Shown: positions 1 to 5,988 of the stretch, piece after piece | Numbering within the stretch: position 1 is the first letter of the stretch | How the letters are laid out: every line of letters begins with the position of its first letter | Origin: CAZAYY01 sp964489525 | GTDB taxonomy: Bacteria; Chloroflexota; Anaerolineae; Anaerolineales; JABWBV01 | Assembly: GCA_964489525.1 (NCBI GenBank) | Contig: CAZAYY010000046.1 | Coordinates: 1 to 11,526, forward strand | DNA length: 11,526 nt | Direction of reading: 5' to 3' | The notes under the pieces: generated by a model | What the model saw: only the letters and a program-made list of their open reading frames with translations | Database searches by the model: none | Told to the model about the DNA's origin: nothing | Program-made: the position numbers and the translations under genes

Positions 1-435
1 ATCTGCTCTGCCATGCAGGGTGAAGCCGAAGCAGAACAGTGGGTCAGCAAGCTCCATCTGGCCCAGGCAGTTACCCTGATGCCCAAGGTCAGCCGGGATG
101 AAATGGTCAAACAATTCCAGCAAGCCCGGGTGGTTGTCTCTCCCTCAATTCACGATGGCACCCCCAACACCCTGCTGGAAGCCATGGCCTGCGGCTGTTT
201 TCCGGTTGCCGGGGATATCGAATCCATTCGGGAATGGCTGGTGGACGGGGAAAACGGCCTGCTGGTGGACCCAACTGACCCGCAAGCCCTGGCGAATGCA
301 GTCCTTCGAGCGCTGGATGACGATAATCTGCGCCGCCGGGCAGCGCGAACCAACCAGGATCTGATTGCCAACCGGGCGGCCTACCTGCCCGTAATGGAAA
401 AGGCAGAACGGTTCTACCAGGGGCTAATCGCCTAG
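1..435 (+). CDS. Glycosyltransferase, GT4-like (GT-B fold), C-terminal part only
   Basis: The frame is open from base 1, so the 5' end lies outside the window and only the last 144 codons are present (stop TAG at 433-435). The visible part is the C-terminal, nucleotide-sugar-binding half of a GT-B glycosyltransferase. It has a VVVSPSIHDGTPNTLLEAM stretch, then ACGCFPV, then IREWLVDGENGLLVDP, the usual donor-binding region of GT4 enzymes. The family's EX7E motif is here D-x7-E (Asp codon at 154-156, Glu eight codons later), a conservative variant that I recall from a subset of GT4 proteins. Such enzymes move a sugar from a nucleotide- or lipid-linked donor to glycans, lipids or small molecules, but donor and acceptor cannot be told from this fragment. 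It is the only plus-strand gene and converges on rluE, overlapping its end by 12 bp. The family is well supported; the exact function is unknown. Confidence 0.9.
   Translation: MCSAMQGEAEAEQWVSKLHLAQAVTLMPKVSRDEMVKQFQQARVVVSPSIHDGTPNTLLEAMACGCFPVAGDIESIREWLVDGENGLLVDPTDPQALANAVLRALDDDNLRRRAARTNQDLIANRAAYLPVMEKAERFYQGLIA
424..435. other. Convergent 3' overlap of the glycosyltransferase and rluE genes
   Basis: The plus-strand glycosyltransferase stop (TAG, 433-435) and the minus-strand rluE stop (complement of CTA, 424-426) bracket a shared 12-bp stretch that codes on both strands. No terminator hairpin is visible between the two genes, so their transcripts probably overlap at the 3' ends. Confidence 0.9.
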
Positions 436-1002
436 CCAGCTTTGCAGGTCCGCCGGGCTGCGCGGGAAAGCAGCCCTTTTCCACTCCCCCGGCTGAAGTG
501 CGCCCAGTTCCCATGGACCGACAGCCACCCGCACCAGGCGCAATGCGGGAAAACCCACCGCCGCCGTCATCCGGCGGACCTGGCGTTTTTTCCCTTCTTG
601 AATGGTCAGCTCAATCCAGGTCGCAGGAATGTTTTTGCGGTAGCGGATGGGTGGGTTGCGTGGCCAAATTGTGGGCTCAGGCAGCAAGCGCGCCCGAGCA
701 GGACGAGTCACTCCATCCTTCAGCGGAACCCCACTTTCTATAGCGGCCAGCGCAGCAGGCGTTGGCACTCCCTCCACCTGGACCCAATAGGTCTTGGGCA
801 ATTTATGTGCTGGGTCGGCAATCCATTTTTGCAGCCAGCCGGCGTCGGTAAGCACCAATAATCCCTCACTGTCATAATCCAGCCGTCCAGCCGCATAGAT
901 TCCAGGCAGGGAAATAAATTCTGCAAGGGTTTTCCGGCCTTCCGGGTCGGTAAACTGGGTCAGAACATTGAAAGGCTTATTGAACAAAACCAGGGTTGGC
1001 AT
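424..1002 (-). CDS. rluE: 23S rRNA pseudouridine synthase, RluE type (RsuA/RluE family)
   Basis: The product of 192 aa closely resembles RluE, which isomerises one uridine (U2457 in E. coli numbering) of 23S rRNA to pseudouridine in the cytoplasm. What is seen: LFNKPFNVLTQFTD at the N-terminus, GRLDYDSEGLLVLT with the catalytic Asp at residue 42, WPRNPPIRYRKNIP in the middle, EGKKRQVRRMTAAVGFPALRL near the C-terminus and a closing GEW segment. These match RluE better than RluB or RsuA, and there is no N-terminal S4 domain, as in RluE. I chose the ATG at 1002 because the family's conserved sequence begins right after it. It has no recognisable ribosome binding site, and a strong terminator lies only a few bases upstream. 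An in-frame ATG at 1056, overlapping the lpdA stop codon, would add 18 residues and allow translational coupling. Family assignment is firm; the start is uncertain. Confidence 0.9.
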   Translation of the reverse strand: MPTLVLFNKPFNVLTQFTDPEGRKTLAEFISLPGIYAAGRLDYDSEGLLVLTDAGWLQKWIADPAHKLPKTYWVQVEGVPTPAALAAIESGVPLKDGVTRPARARLLPEPTIWPRNPPIRYRKNIPATWIELTIQEGKKRQVRRMTAAVGFPALRLVRVAVGPWELGALQPGEWKRAAFPRSPADLQSWLGD

Positions 1003-1009
1003 CGCGTTT

Positions 1010-1046
1010 AAGAAAAGAAAGGGCAGGGAATTTCCCTGCCCTTTCT
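1010..1046 (-). terminator. Intrinsic terminator after lpdA
   Basis: A perfect 14-bp stem (1016-1029 paired with 1033-1046) with a 3-nt loop is followed, in minus-strand reading, by a T-rich tail running to about 1010. It starts 9 bases after the lpdA stop codon and so should end the 2-oxoacid dehydrogenase operon. It ends only about 8 bases before the chosen rluE ATG, which is unusually close, and the rluE frame stays open straight through it. Confidence 0.82.
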
Positions 1047-1055
1047 GGCAAATCA

Positions 1056-2453
1056 TCAAGAATGGATAGCATGACCTTCGGCGTCGTGAGCAGCCTCCAT
1101 CAGGGCTTCGCTCAGGCTGGGATGAGCGTGGACATTGCGGGCAATTTCTGCTGGGGTAAGCTCCATCATCTGGGCCAGGGTGAGTTCAGGCAGCAGTTCG
1201 GTGACTTCCGGGCCAACCAGGTGGGCACCAAGAATTTCGCCATACTTCGCATCGGTCACCAATTTGACCCAGCCACCGTAATCGCCCAACCCAAGGGCCT
1301 TGCCGTTTGCCTGGAAGGGGAAACGACCGATTTTGACTTCGTAACCCTCGGCTTTCGCCTGGCTTTCCGTTAACCCAAAGGAAGCAATTTGCGGCGAGCA
1401 GTAGGTTGCCCGAGGCATCATCTGGTAATTGAGGGGAGTTACTTCATGACCAGCCATGGCTTCTGCACACAAAATGCCCATTGCAGAGCCCACATGAGCC
1501 AACATCAGCTTACCGGTGACATCTCCAATGGCCCAGATTCCCGGAACATTGGTGGACATACGGTCATCAATCTCAACAAAACCTCGCTCGCTCAACGCCA
1601 CACCTGCTTCTTCCAGGCCGATGTTGCGTGAGTTGGGTTTAAAACCCGTCGCCACCAAAACCTGCTCAACTTCCAGATCGCCAGTCAACTTCGGGCCTGA
1701 GACCTTTACTCTGGCGCCGCCCTCCGTGGCTTCCATGGCTTCCACCTTGTGGCCTGGCAGGCACTTGATACCCCACTTTTCATAGGCCTTCTGCATCTCT
1801 TTGCTGATTTCTTCGTCTTCATTGGGAACCAGTCGATCGAGCATTTCAATGATGGTCACCTCAACCCCGTAGGAACGCCAGATGGTGGCAAACTCCATCC
1901 CAATCGCCCCTGCGCCAATGATCGCCACAGATTTGGGCAGCTTCTCTTGCAAAATGGCTTCCCAATAGGTGACAATTTTTTCACCATCAATTTTCCAGAC
2001 GGGTGGAACGGCCACGCTGGCACCGGTGGCGATCACAATGTTCTTCGCCTTCAAGGTTTCAACCTTGTTATCTTTATCCGTAACCTGAACGGTATCTTTG
2101 GCCAGCAAGCGGCCTTCGCCCAGGAAAACCTTGATGTTGTTCTTTTTCATCAAAAAGCCGACACCTTTGGTCAGGCGGTTGGAAACCTGGCGGCTTCGCT
2201 TGACCGCTTCACCAAAATCCAGGGTCAGACCTTCGATTTTAAACCCAAATTCTTTACCACGTTCGCGCAGGGTATGAGCCACCTCAGCATTCTTCAACAG
2301 GGATTTGGAAGGAATGCAGCCCACATTGAGACACACCCCACCCAACCACTGCTTATCCACAATGGCCGCTTTAAGCCCAAGCTGGGAGGCCCGAATCGCC
2401 GCTACATAGCCGCCTGGCCCAGCGCCAATCACAATTACATCGAAGTCAGACAT
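1056..2453 (-). CDS. lpdA: Dihydrolipoamide dehydrogenase (E3 of the 2-oxoacid dehydrogenase complex)
   Basis: At 465 aa this is full length for the family. E3 is a cytoplasmic FAD homodimer that reoxidises the dihydrolipoyl arm of E2 and makes NADH. Seen in order: an N-terminal FAD-binding Rossmann motif GAGPGG (residues 10-15); the redox-active disulfide GGVCLNVGCIPSK with C41 and C46; a second Rossmann motif GAGAIGMEFA for NAD; an AIGDVTG segment of the FAD domain; and the C-terminal interface motif HPSLSE with H444 and E449, the catalytic His-Glu pair donated across the dimer. The ATG at 2453 is set by a good AGGAG box that overlaps the E2 stop codon (TAAGGAG); the gap to E2 is 8 bp, so the two are probably translationally coupled. 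It is the last gene of the operon and looks dedicated to this complex, but it could also serve pyruvate dehydrogenase or the glycine cleavage system. All catalytic residues are present. Confidence 0.97.
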   Translation of the reverse strand: MSDFDVIVIGAGPGGYVAAIRASQLGLKAAIVDKQWLGGVCLNVGCIPSKSLLKNAEVAHTLRERGKEFGFKIEGLTLDFGEAVKRSRQVSNRLTKGVGFLMKKNNIKVFLGEGRLLAKDTVQVTDKDNKVETLKAKNIVIATGASVAVPPVWKIDGEKIVTYWEAILQEKLPKSVAIIGAGAIGMEFATIWRSYGVEVTIIEMLDRLVPNEDEEISKEMQKAYEKWGIKCLPGHKVEAMEATEGGARVKVSGPKLTGDLEVEQVLVATGFKPNSRNIGLEEAGVALSERGFVEIDDRMSTNVPGIWAIGDVTGKLMLAHVGSAMGILCAEAMAGHEVTPLNYQMMPRATYCSPQIASFGLTESQAKAEGYEVKIGRFPFQANGKALGLGDYGGWVKLVTDAKYGEILGAHLVGPEVTELLPELTLAQMMELTPAEIARNVHAHPSLSEALMEAAHDAEGHAIHS

Positions 2454-2461
2454 ATCACTCC

Positions 2462-3832
2462 TTATGAAAAGTTCTGCATATTTTGGACAATCCCAGCCAG
2501 GAAGCGGTCCCCAGATGCCCCATCCAGGATGCGATGGTCAAAAGTCAGCGACAAGTATACCATCGGGCGGATGGCGATGGAATCACCACTGCCTTCATTG
2601 ATCACAACCACCCGCTTTTGAATCGCGCCCACCCCAAGGATGCCGCACTGCGGCTGGTTAATCACCGGTGTGGCAAACAAGGAGCCAAAAATCCCGTGGT
2701 TGGTAATGGTAAATGTGCCATGGGTAACTTCATCCGGGCGGAGCTGACCCACCCTGGCTCGGGCGGCCATATCATTGACCGAGCGAGCAATCCCCAACAG
2801 AGAAAGCTCATCCGCATTTTTGAGAACGGGCACAATCAGGCCATCATCCAGAGCCGTGGCCATACCAATATTGATCTGCTTGTGAACCAAAATTCCATCA
2901 TCCGACCAGCTTGAATTGACCATCGGGTGTGCTTTGATGGCCTGAACGACAGCAGAAACAAAGTAGGCGGTAAAAGTCAGGTTGACCCCACTCCGGGCAA
3001 AGGCATCTTTATTGGCACTGCGATGAGCCACAATCCGGCTGAGGTCCACCTCCATCACCGTGGTAACATGCGGAGCCACGGTTTTACTGCGCACCATATG
3101 CTCGGCAATTTTGCGGCGCATGGTGTTCAGCGGAACCAATTCGCTCTGCAGTCCACTACCAGGCGTTGGCTGAGGAGCCGCCGCCCGGGTTGGGGGTTCT
3201 GAGGCAGGCTGTGGACGGGCTGCCGCCTGTGCAGCAGCAGTCGCCTCTGAGGCTCGCTTGAAAATCTCTTCCGTAGGCCGGAAAAGGTCGCCACCGCTGT
3301 CTGGTTGGGAATCCCACGGGCTGGCGGAAACTGGCGGTGCCGTTTTTTGTGCATCCAGGTAAGCCAACACATCTTTTTTGGTAATCCGGCCGCCCATACC
3401 CGTTCCGGTAACTTTCTGCAGATCCACATTGTGCTCTCCGGCAATTTTGGCGACCACAGGCGAGATGAACCCCAGGTCACGGGCCGGGCCGGCAGCAGGC
3501 ACCGGAGCAGGCTGCTGCACCGGGGTTGGCACCGTCTCCGCAACCCCTTCATGGCTATGCGAAAGATACCCAACTTCTTCTTCCAACTTGTCGCCGGGAT
3601 TTCCAATCCAGCATAGCGTCACACCGGCTTGAACCGTGGTGTTTTCTTCAATTAAGATTTTTAATAGGATACCGGAGGCCGGGCTGGGGATTTCAGTATC
3701 TACTTTGTCAGTGTTTACTTCCAACAGCGCTTCAAACTCCTCAATACGTTCCCCTTCTTTTTTTAGCCAGCGTGTCACGGTGCCTTCCACAACCGATTCG
3801 CCCAACTGGGGCATGATTACTTTGGTTGCCAT
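2462..3832 (-). CDS. bkdB: Dihydrolipoamide acyltransferase (E2), branched-chain 2-oxoacid dehydrogenase type
   Basis: The 456-aa product has the full E2 layout. An N-terminal lipoyl domain (about 1-80) carries the modification site EVNTDKVDTEI, with K43 as the lipoylated lysine. A flexible Pro/Ala linker leads to a peripheral-subunit-binding domain (about 122-159, FISPVVAKIAGEHNVD through GGRITKKDVLAYL), which docks E1 and E3. A second Ala/Pro/Gln-rich linker (about 160-230) precedes the acyltransferase core (about 232-456), which ends with the active-site motif DHRILDG (H433, D437). There is one lipoyl domain. The enzyme takes the acyl group from E1 and passes it to CoA, forming the core of a large cytoplasmic particle. 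The start has a purine-rich AGAGGAG box about 5 bases upstream and lies 18 bp after the E1beta stop. The MPQLGESVVEGT opening recalls Bacillus branched-chain E2. The family is certain; the branched-chain substrate is inferred mainly from the E1 subunits. Confidence 0.95.
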   Translation of the reverse strand: MATKVIMPQLGESVVEGTVTRWLKKEGERIEEFEALLEVNTDKVDTEIPSPASGILLKILIEENTTVQAGVTLCWIGNPGDKLEEEVGYLSHSHEGVAETVPTPVQQPAPVPAAGPARDLGFISPVVAKIAGEHNVDLQKVTGTGMGGRITKKDVLAYLDAQKTAPPVSASPWDSQPDSGGDLFRPTEEIFKRASEATAAAQAAARPQPASEPPTRAAAPQPTPGSGLQSELVPLNTMRRKIAEHMVRSKTVAPHVTTVMEVDLSRIVAHRSANKDAFARSGVNLTFTAYFVSAVVQAIKAHPMVNSSWSDDGILVHKQINIGMATALDDGLIVPVLKNADELSLLGIARSVNDMAARARVGQLRPDEVTHGTFTITNHGIFGSLFATPVINQPQCGILGVGAIQKRVVVINEGSGDSIAIRPMVYLSLTFDHRILDGASGDRFLAGIVQNMQNFS

Positions 3833-3850
3833 TTGCTCTCCTCTTCCTGT

Positions 3851-4834
3851 TTAGTACTTTGCAAGGCTGCGGATGGCATCCGCAATCTTGGCCGGGTTGG
3901 GCATAAACCACTCTTGCATCGGGTGGCTGTATGGCATGGCGGGAACATCTGGCCCGGCCAGCCGTCGCACGGGTGCATCCAGGTACTCAAAACATTCGCT
4001 GGCGATGATCGCGGCAATTTCAGCGCCATACCCGCCGGTCAGGTTGTCCTCGTAAACAATCAGCGCCTTGCTGGTTTTGCGCACCGATTCCAGGATGGTT
4101 TTCTTGTCCACGGGGTAGATCGTACGCAGATCCACCACTTCCACATCAATGCCCTCGGCAGCCACTTGCTCAGCAGCCTGCAAGGTGTAGTAGTGCATCA
4201 TCCCGTATGCAAACACCGTCAGGTCGCGGCCGGCCCGGGAAACTTTTGCCGGGCCTATGGGCACGGTATATGGCTCAGTTGGAACTTCGCCCCGGATCGC
4301 CCGGTACCCTTTTTTGGGTTCAAAAAACAACACCGGGTTGGGATCGCGCACCGCCGATTTTAACAGACCCTTGGCATCATAGGGATTGGATGGAATGACC
4401 ACCTTAAGCCCGGGCACGTGGGCGAAAAACGCCTCAACACTCTGCGAGTGATACAACCCCCCACCAATCCCACCGCCATACGGTGCACGAATCACCATGG
4501 GAACTGTCCACTGCCCATTGGTGCGATAGCACATTTTGGCCGCTTCACTGACAATCTGGTTGAAGGCCGGGTGGATAAAATCCGCAAACTGGATTTCACA
4601 AATCGGGCGCATGCCATAAAGCGCTGCACCAATTCCAACCCCGGCAATTGAAAGCTCGGCAAGCGGGGTGTCAATTACCCGGTCTTTGCCATACTTATCA
4701 TACAAGCCAAGCGTGGCTCGAAACACGCCGCCGCGCGGACCCACGTCTTCGCCCATAATAAAAACTTTGTCATCTGCGGCCAATTCTTCGTCCATCGCCT
4801 GGCGCAGGGCCTCAATTAAGGTGATTTCAGGCAT
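3851..4834 (-). CDS. bkdAB: 2-oxoacid dehydrogenase E1 component, beta subunit (branched-chain type)
   Basis: The product is 327 aa, normal for an E1 beta subunit of the alpha2beta2 thiamine-diphosphate dehydrogenases. It starts with an EALRQAMDEEL helix and GEDVGPRGGVFRAT, followed by DTPLAE with E60, the glutamate that activates the thiamine ring, then APYGGGIGGGLYHSQS with H129 in the active site. The C-terminal transketolase-type domain holds DLRTIYPVDKKTILESVRKT and EDNLTGGYGAEI. The HSQSVEAFFAHVPGLKVVIPS and NPVLFFEPK stretches resemble branched-chain (BCKDH/Bfm) E1beta more than pyruvate dehydrogenase E1beta, from memory of those families. The ATG at 4834 lies inside the end of the E1alpha gene (8-bp overlap) and is preceded by a GGAGG box about 9 bases away, so translation is probably coupled and the subunits made in equal amounts. 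Confidence 0.95.
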   Translation of the reverse strand: MPEITLIEALRQAMDEELAADDKVFIMGEDVGPRGGVFRATLGLYDKYGKDRVIDTPLAELSIAGVGIGAALYGMRPICEIQFADFIHPAFNQIVSEAAKMCYRTNGQWTVPMVIRAPYGGGIGGGLYHSQSVEAFFAHVPGLKVVIPSNPYDAKGLLKSAVRDPNPVLFFEPKKGYRAIRGEVPTEPYTVPIGPAKVSRAGRDLTVFAYGMMHYYTLQAAEQVAAEGIDVEVVDLRTIYPVDKKTILESVRKTSKALIVYEDNLTGGYGAEIAAIIASECFEYLDAPVRRLAGPDVPAMPYSHPMQEWFMPNPAKIADAIRSLAKY

Positions 4835-5810
4835 GTTTCACGTCCTCCACATAAACCGGGTATGCACCTTCTTCCGGGTCAGGATAGGGTGCGGCTTCCG
4901 CCGCCTGAACAGCAGCATTCACTTCGGTTTTGGCTTTTTCCTCTAAAGCATCGGAATATGCCTGGCTCAGGATGTTTTCGCTTTCGAGGTAGGTCTTGTA
5001 ACGAGTCAGGGGGTCGTTGCGCCGGTATTCTTCAACTTCTTCCCGGGAGCGGTAGGTACGGTCATCATCATCCGATGAGTGGGGTGTAATGCGGTAGGTC
5101 AGCGCTTCAACCAGGGTGGGGCCTTCCCCGGCCCGGGCCCGATCCGCAGCCTGTGTGATCACTTCATACACGGCCAATAAGTCGGTACCATCCACGGTCA
5201 CGCCCGGCATGCCCATTCCCTTGGCCCGGTCGGCCACGTTGGGGACGGCCATTTGCTGTTCCTGACGCACCGAAATGGCGTAGACATTGTTTTCCACCAG
5301 GTAAATCACGGGTAGTTTATGAACTGCGCCCCAATTAAGCGCCTCATACCACTCACCCTGGGAGGTTGAACCTTCGCCAATGCTGGTAAGAACAATCGCA
5401 TCACTTTTTCTCATCTTGATTCCCAGCCCAATCCCTGAGGCATGCGGGGTTTGGGTGGCTACCGGGGAAGAGTGGCTGACCACATTGGCGGAGCGCAGGC
5501 TCCAGTGGCTGGGCATCTGGCGGGCACCCGAACTGGGCTCTCCTTTTTTGCCCATCAGCCCCAAAATAAATTGGGTGGGTGTAAGGCCAAACGCAAGCAG
5601 CATACCCAGGTCGCGGTAATAAGGCACCAGAAAATCTTTCCCGCGCTGCATAGCAAAGGCTGCACCAATATGGGTGGCTTCATGACCAATTCCTGAAATG
5701 TGAAAAGCAATTTTCCCCTGGCGGTGCAGCACCCAGGCACGCTCGTCCAAGCGGCGTGCCAGGAGCATGTACCAATACATGTCCAACAGTGTATCGTGAG
5801 ACAGGCCCAT
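4827..5810 (-). CDS. bkdAA: 2-oxoacid dehydrogenase E1 component, alpha subunit (branched-chain type)
   Basis: This 327-aa protein is the thiamine-diphosphate-binding alpha subunit of E1, which decarboxylates a 2-oxoacid and transfers the acyl group to lipoyl-E2. The thiamine motif runs from GEG (145-147) to ENN (173-175); GEG replaces the commoner GDG, as I recall for Bacillus branched-chain E1alpha. RITPHSSDDDDRTYRSREE (about 240-258) contains H244, the likely active-site His. The PHSSDDDD form and the ARQMPSHW segment match the branched-chain group rather than pyruvate dehydrogenase, which has a GHSMSDP-like sequence. I therefore favour 2-oxoisovalerate-type substrates, though substrate range cannot be fixed from sequence. 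It opens the operon. I chose the ATG at 5810; an in-frame TTG at 5816 sits closer to the AGGAGG box and would add two residues. Confidence 0.94.
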   Translation of the reverse strand: MGLSHDTLLDMYWYMLLARRLDERAWVLHRQGKIAFHISGIGHEATHIGAAFAMQRGKDFLVPYYRDLGMLLAFGLTPTQFILGLMGKKGEPSSGARQMPSHWSLRSANVVSHSSPVATQTPHASGIGLGIKMRKSDAIVLTSIGEGSTSQGEWYEALNWGAVHKLPVIYLVENNVYAISVRQEQQMAVPNVADRAKGMGMPGVTVDGTDLLAVYEVITQAADRARAGEGPTLVEALTYRITPHSSDDDDRTYRSREEVEEYRRNDPLTRYKTYLESENILSQAYSDALEEKAKTEVNAAVQAAEAAPYPDPEEGAYPVYVEDVKHA

Positions 5811-5821
5811 GTTCAAAAAAA

Positions 5822-5827
5822 CCTCCT
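5822..5827 (-). promoter_or_regulatory. Ribosome binding site of the E1alpha gene
   Basis: A strong AGGAGG box lies 11 nt before the ATG at 5810 and 5 nt before the in-frame TTG at 5816. The spacing is long for the ATG and good for the TTG, so the true first codon is open. A run of T residues separates box and start. Confidence 0.7.
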
Positions 5828-5872
5828 GAAGTGGATTTAGGTTGCTCCTGATGTGTAGGGAAACACCTGCCT

Positions 5873-5901
5873 ATTGTAATCGTTACGAAGGCGAATGACT
5901 A
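5873..5901 (-). promoter_or_regulatory. Weak candidate promoter for the 2-oxoacid dehydrogenase operon
   Basis: In minus-strand reading TACAAT (5878-5873) is a fair -10 box. The hexamer TAGTCA (5901-5896), 17 bp upstream, matches TTGACA at only four positions. It lies between the terminator of the preceding gene and the first gene of the operon, where a promoter is expected. The position argues for it more than the sequence does. Confidence 0.3.
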
Positions 5902-5920
5902 CAGATAATGGAATTTTAAT

Positions 5921-5964
5921 AAAAAATTAAACAAAAGCTGCCTCCAGATTGGCTGGAGGCAGCT
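5921..5964 (-). terminator. Intrinsic terminator after the EtfD-like gene
   Basis: A perfect 12-bp GC-rich stem (5936-5947 with 5953-5964) and a 5-nt loop are followed on the minus strand by a long T-rich tract. It begins 24 bases after the EtfD-like stop codon and separates that gene from the dehydrogenase operon. No T-tract follows in plus-strand reading. Confidence 0.88.
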
Positions 5965-5988
5965 GAAAACACCGCAGAAATCTCCGAT

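Noticed and set aside
1749..2621. Long plus-strand open frame (290 codons) over the E2/lpdA junction
   Set aside because: It is antisense to two clearly conserved enzymes, its translation shows no recognisable domain, and it only mirrors codon bias of the real genes.
5837..5866. A 9-codon GTG-started ORF in the leader of the E1alpha gene, considered as an attenuation leader peptide
   Set aside because: It has no properly spaced ribosome binding site, no Leu or Ile codons and only the starting Val codon, and no terminator or antiterminator pair follows it.
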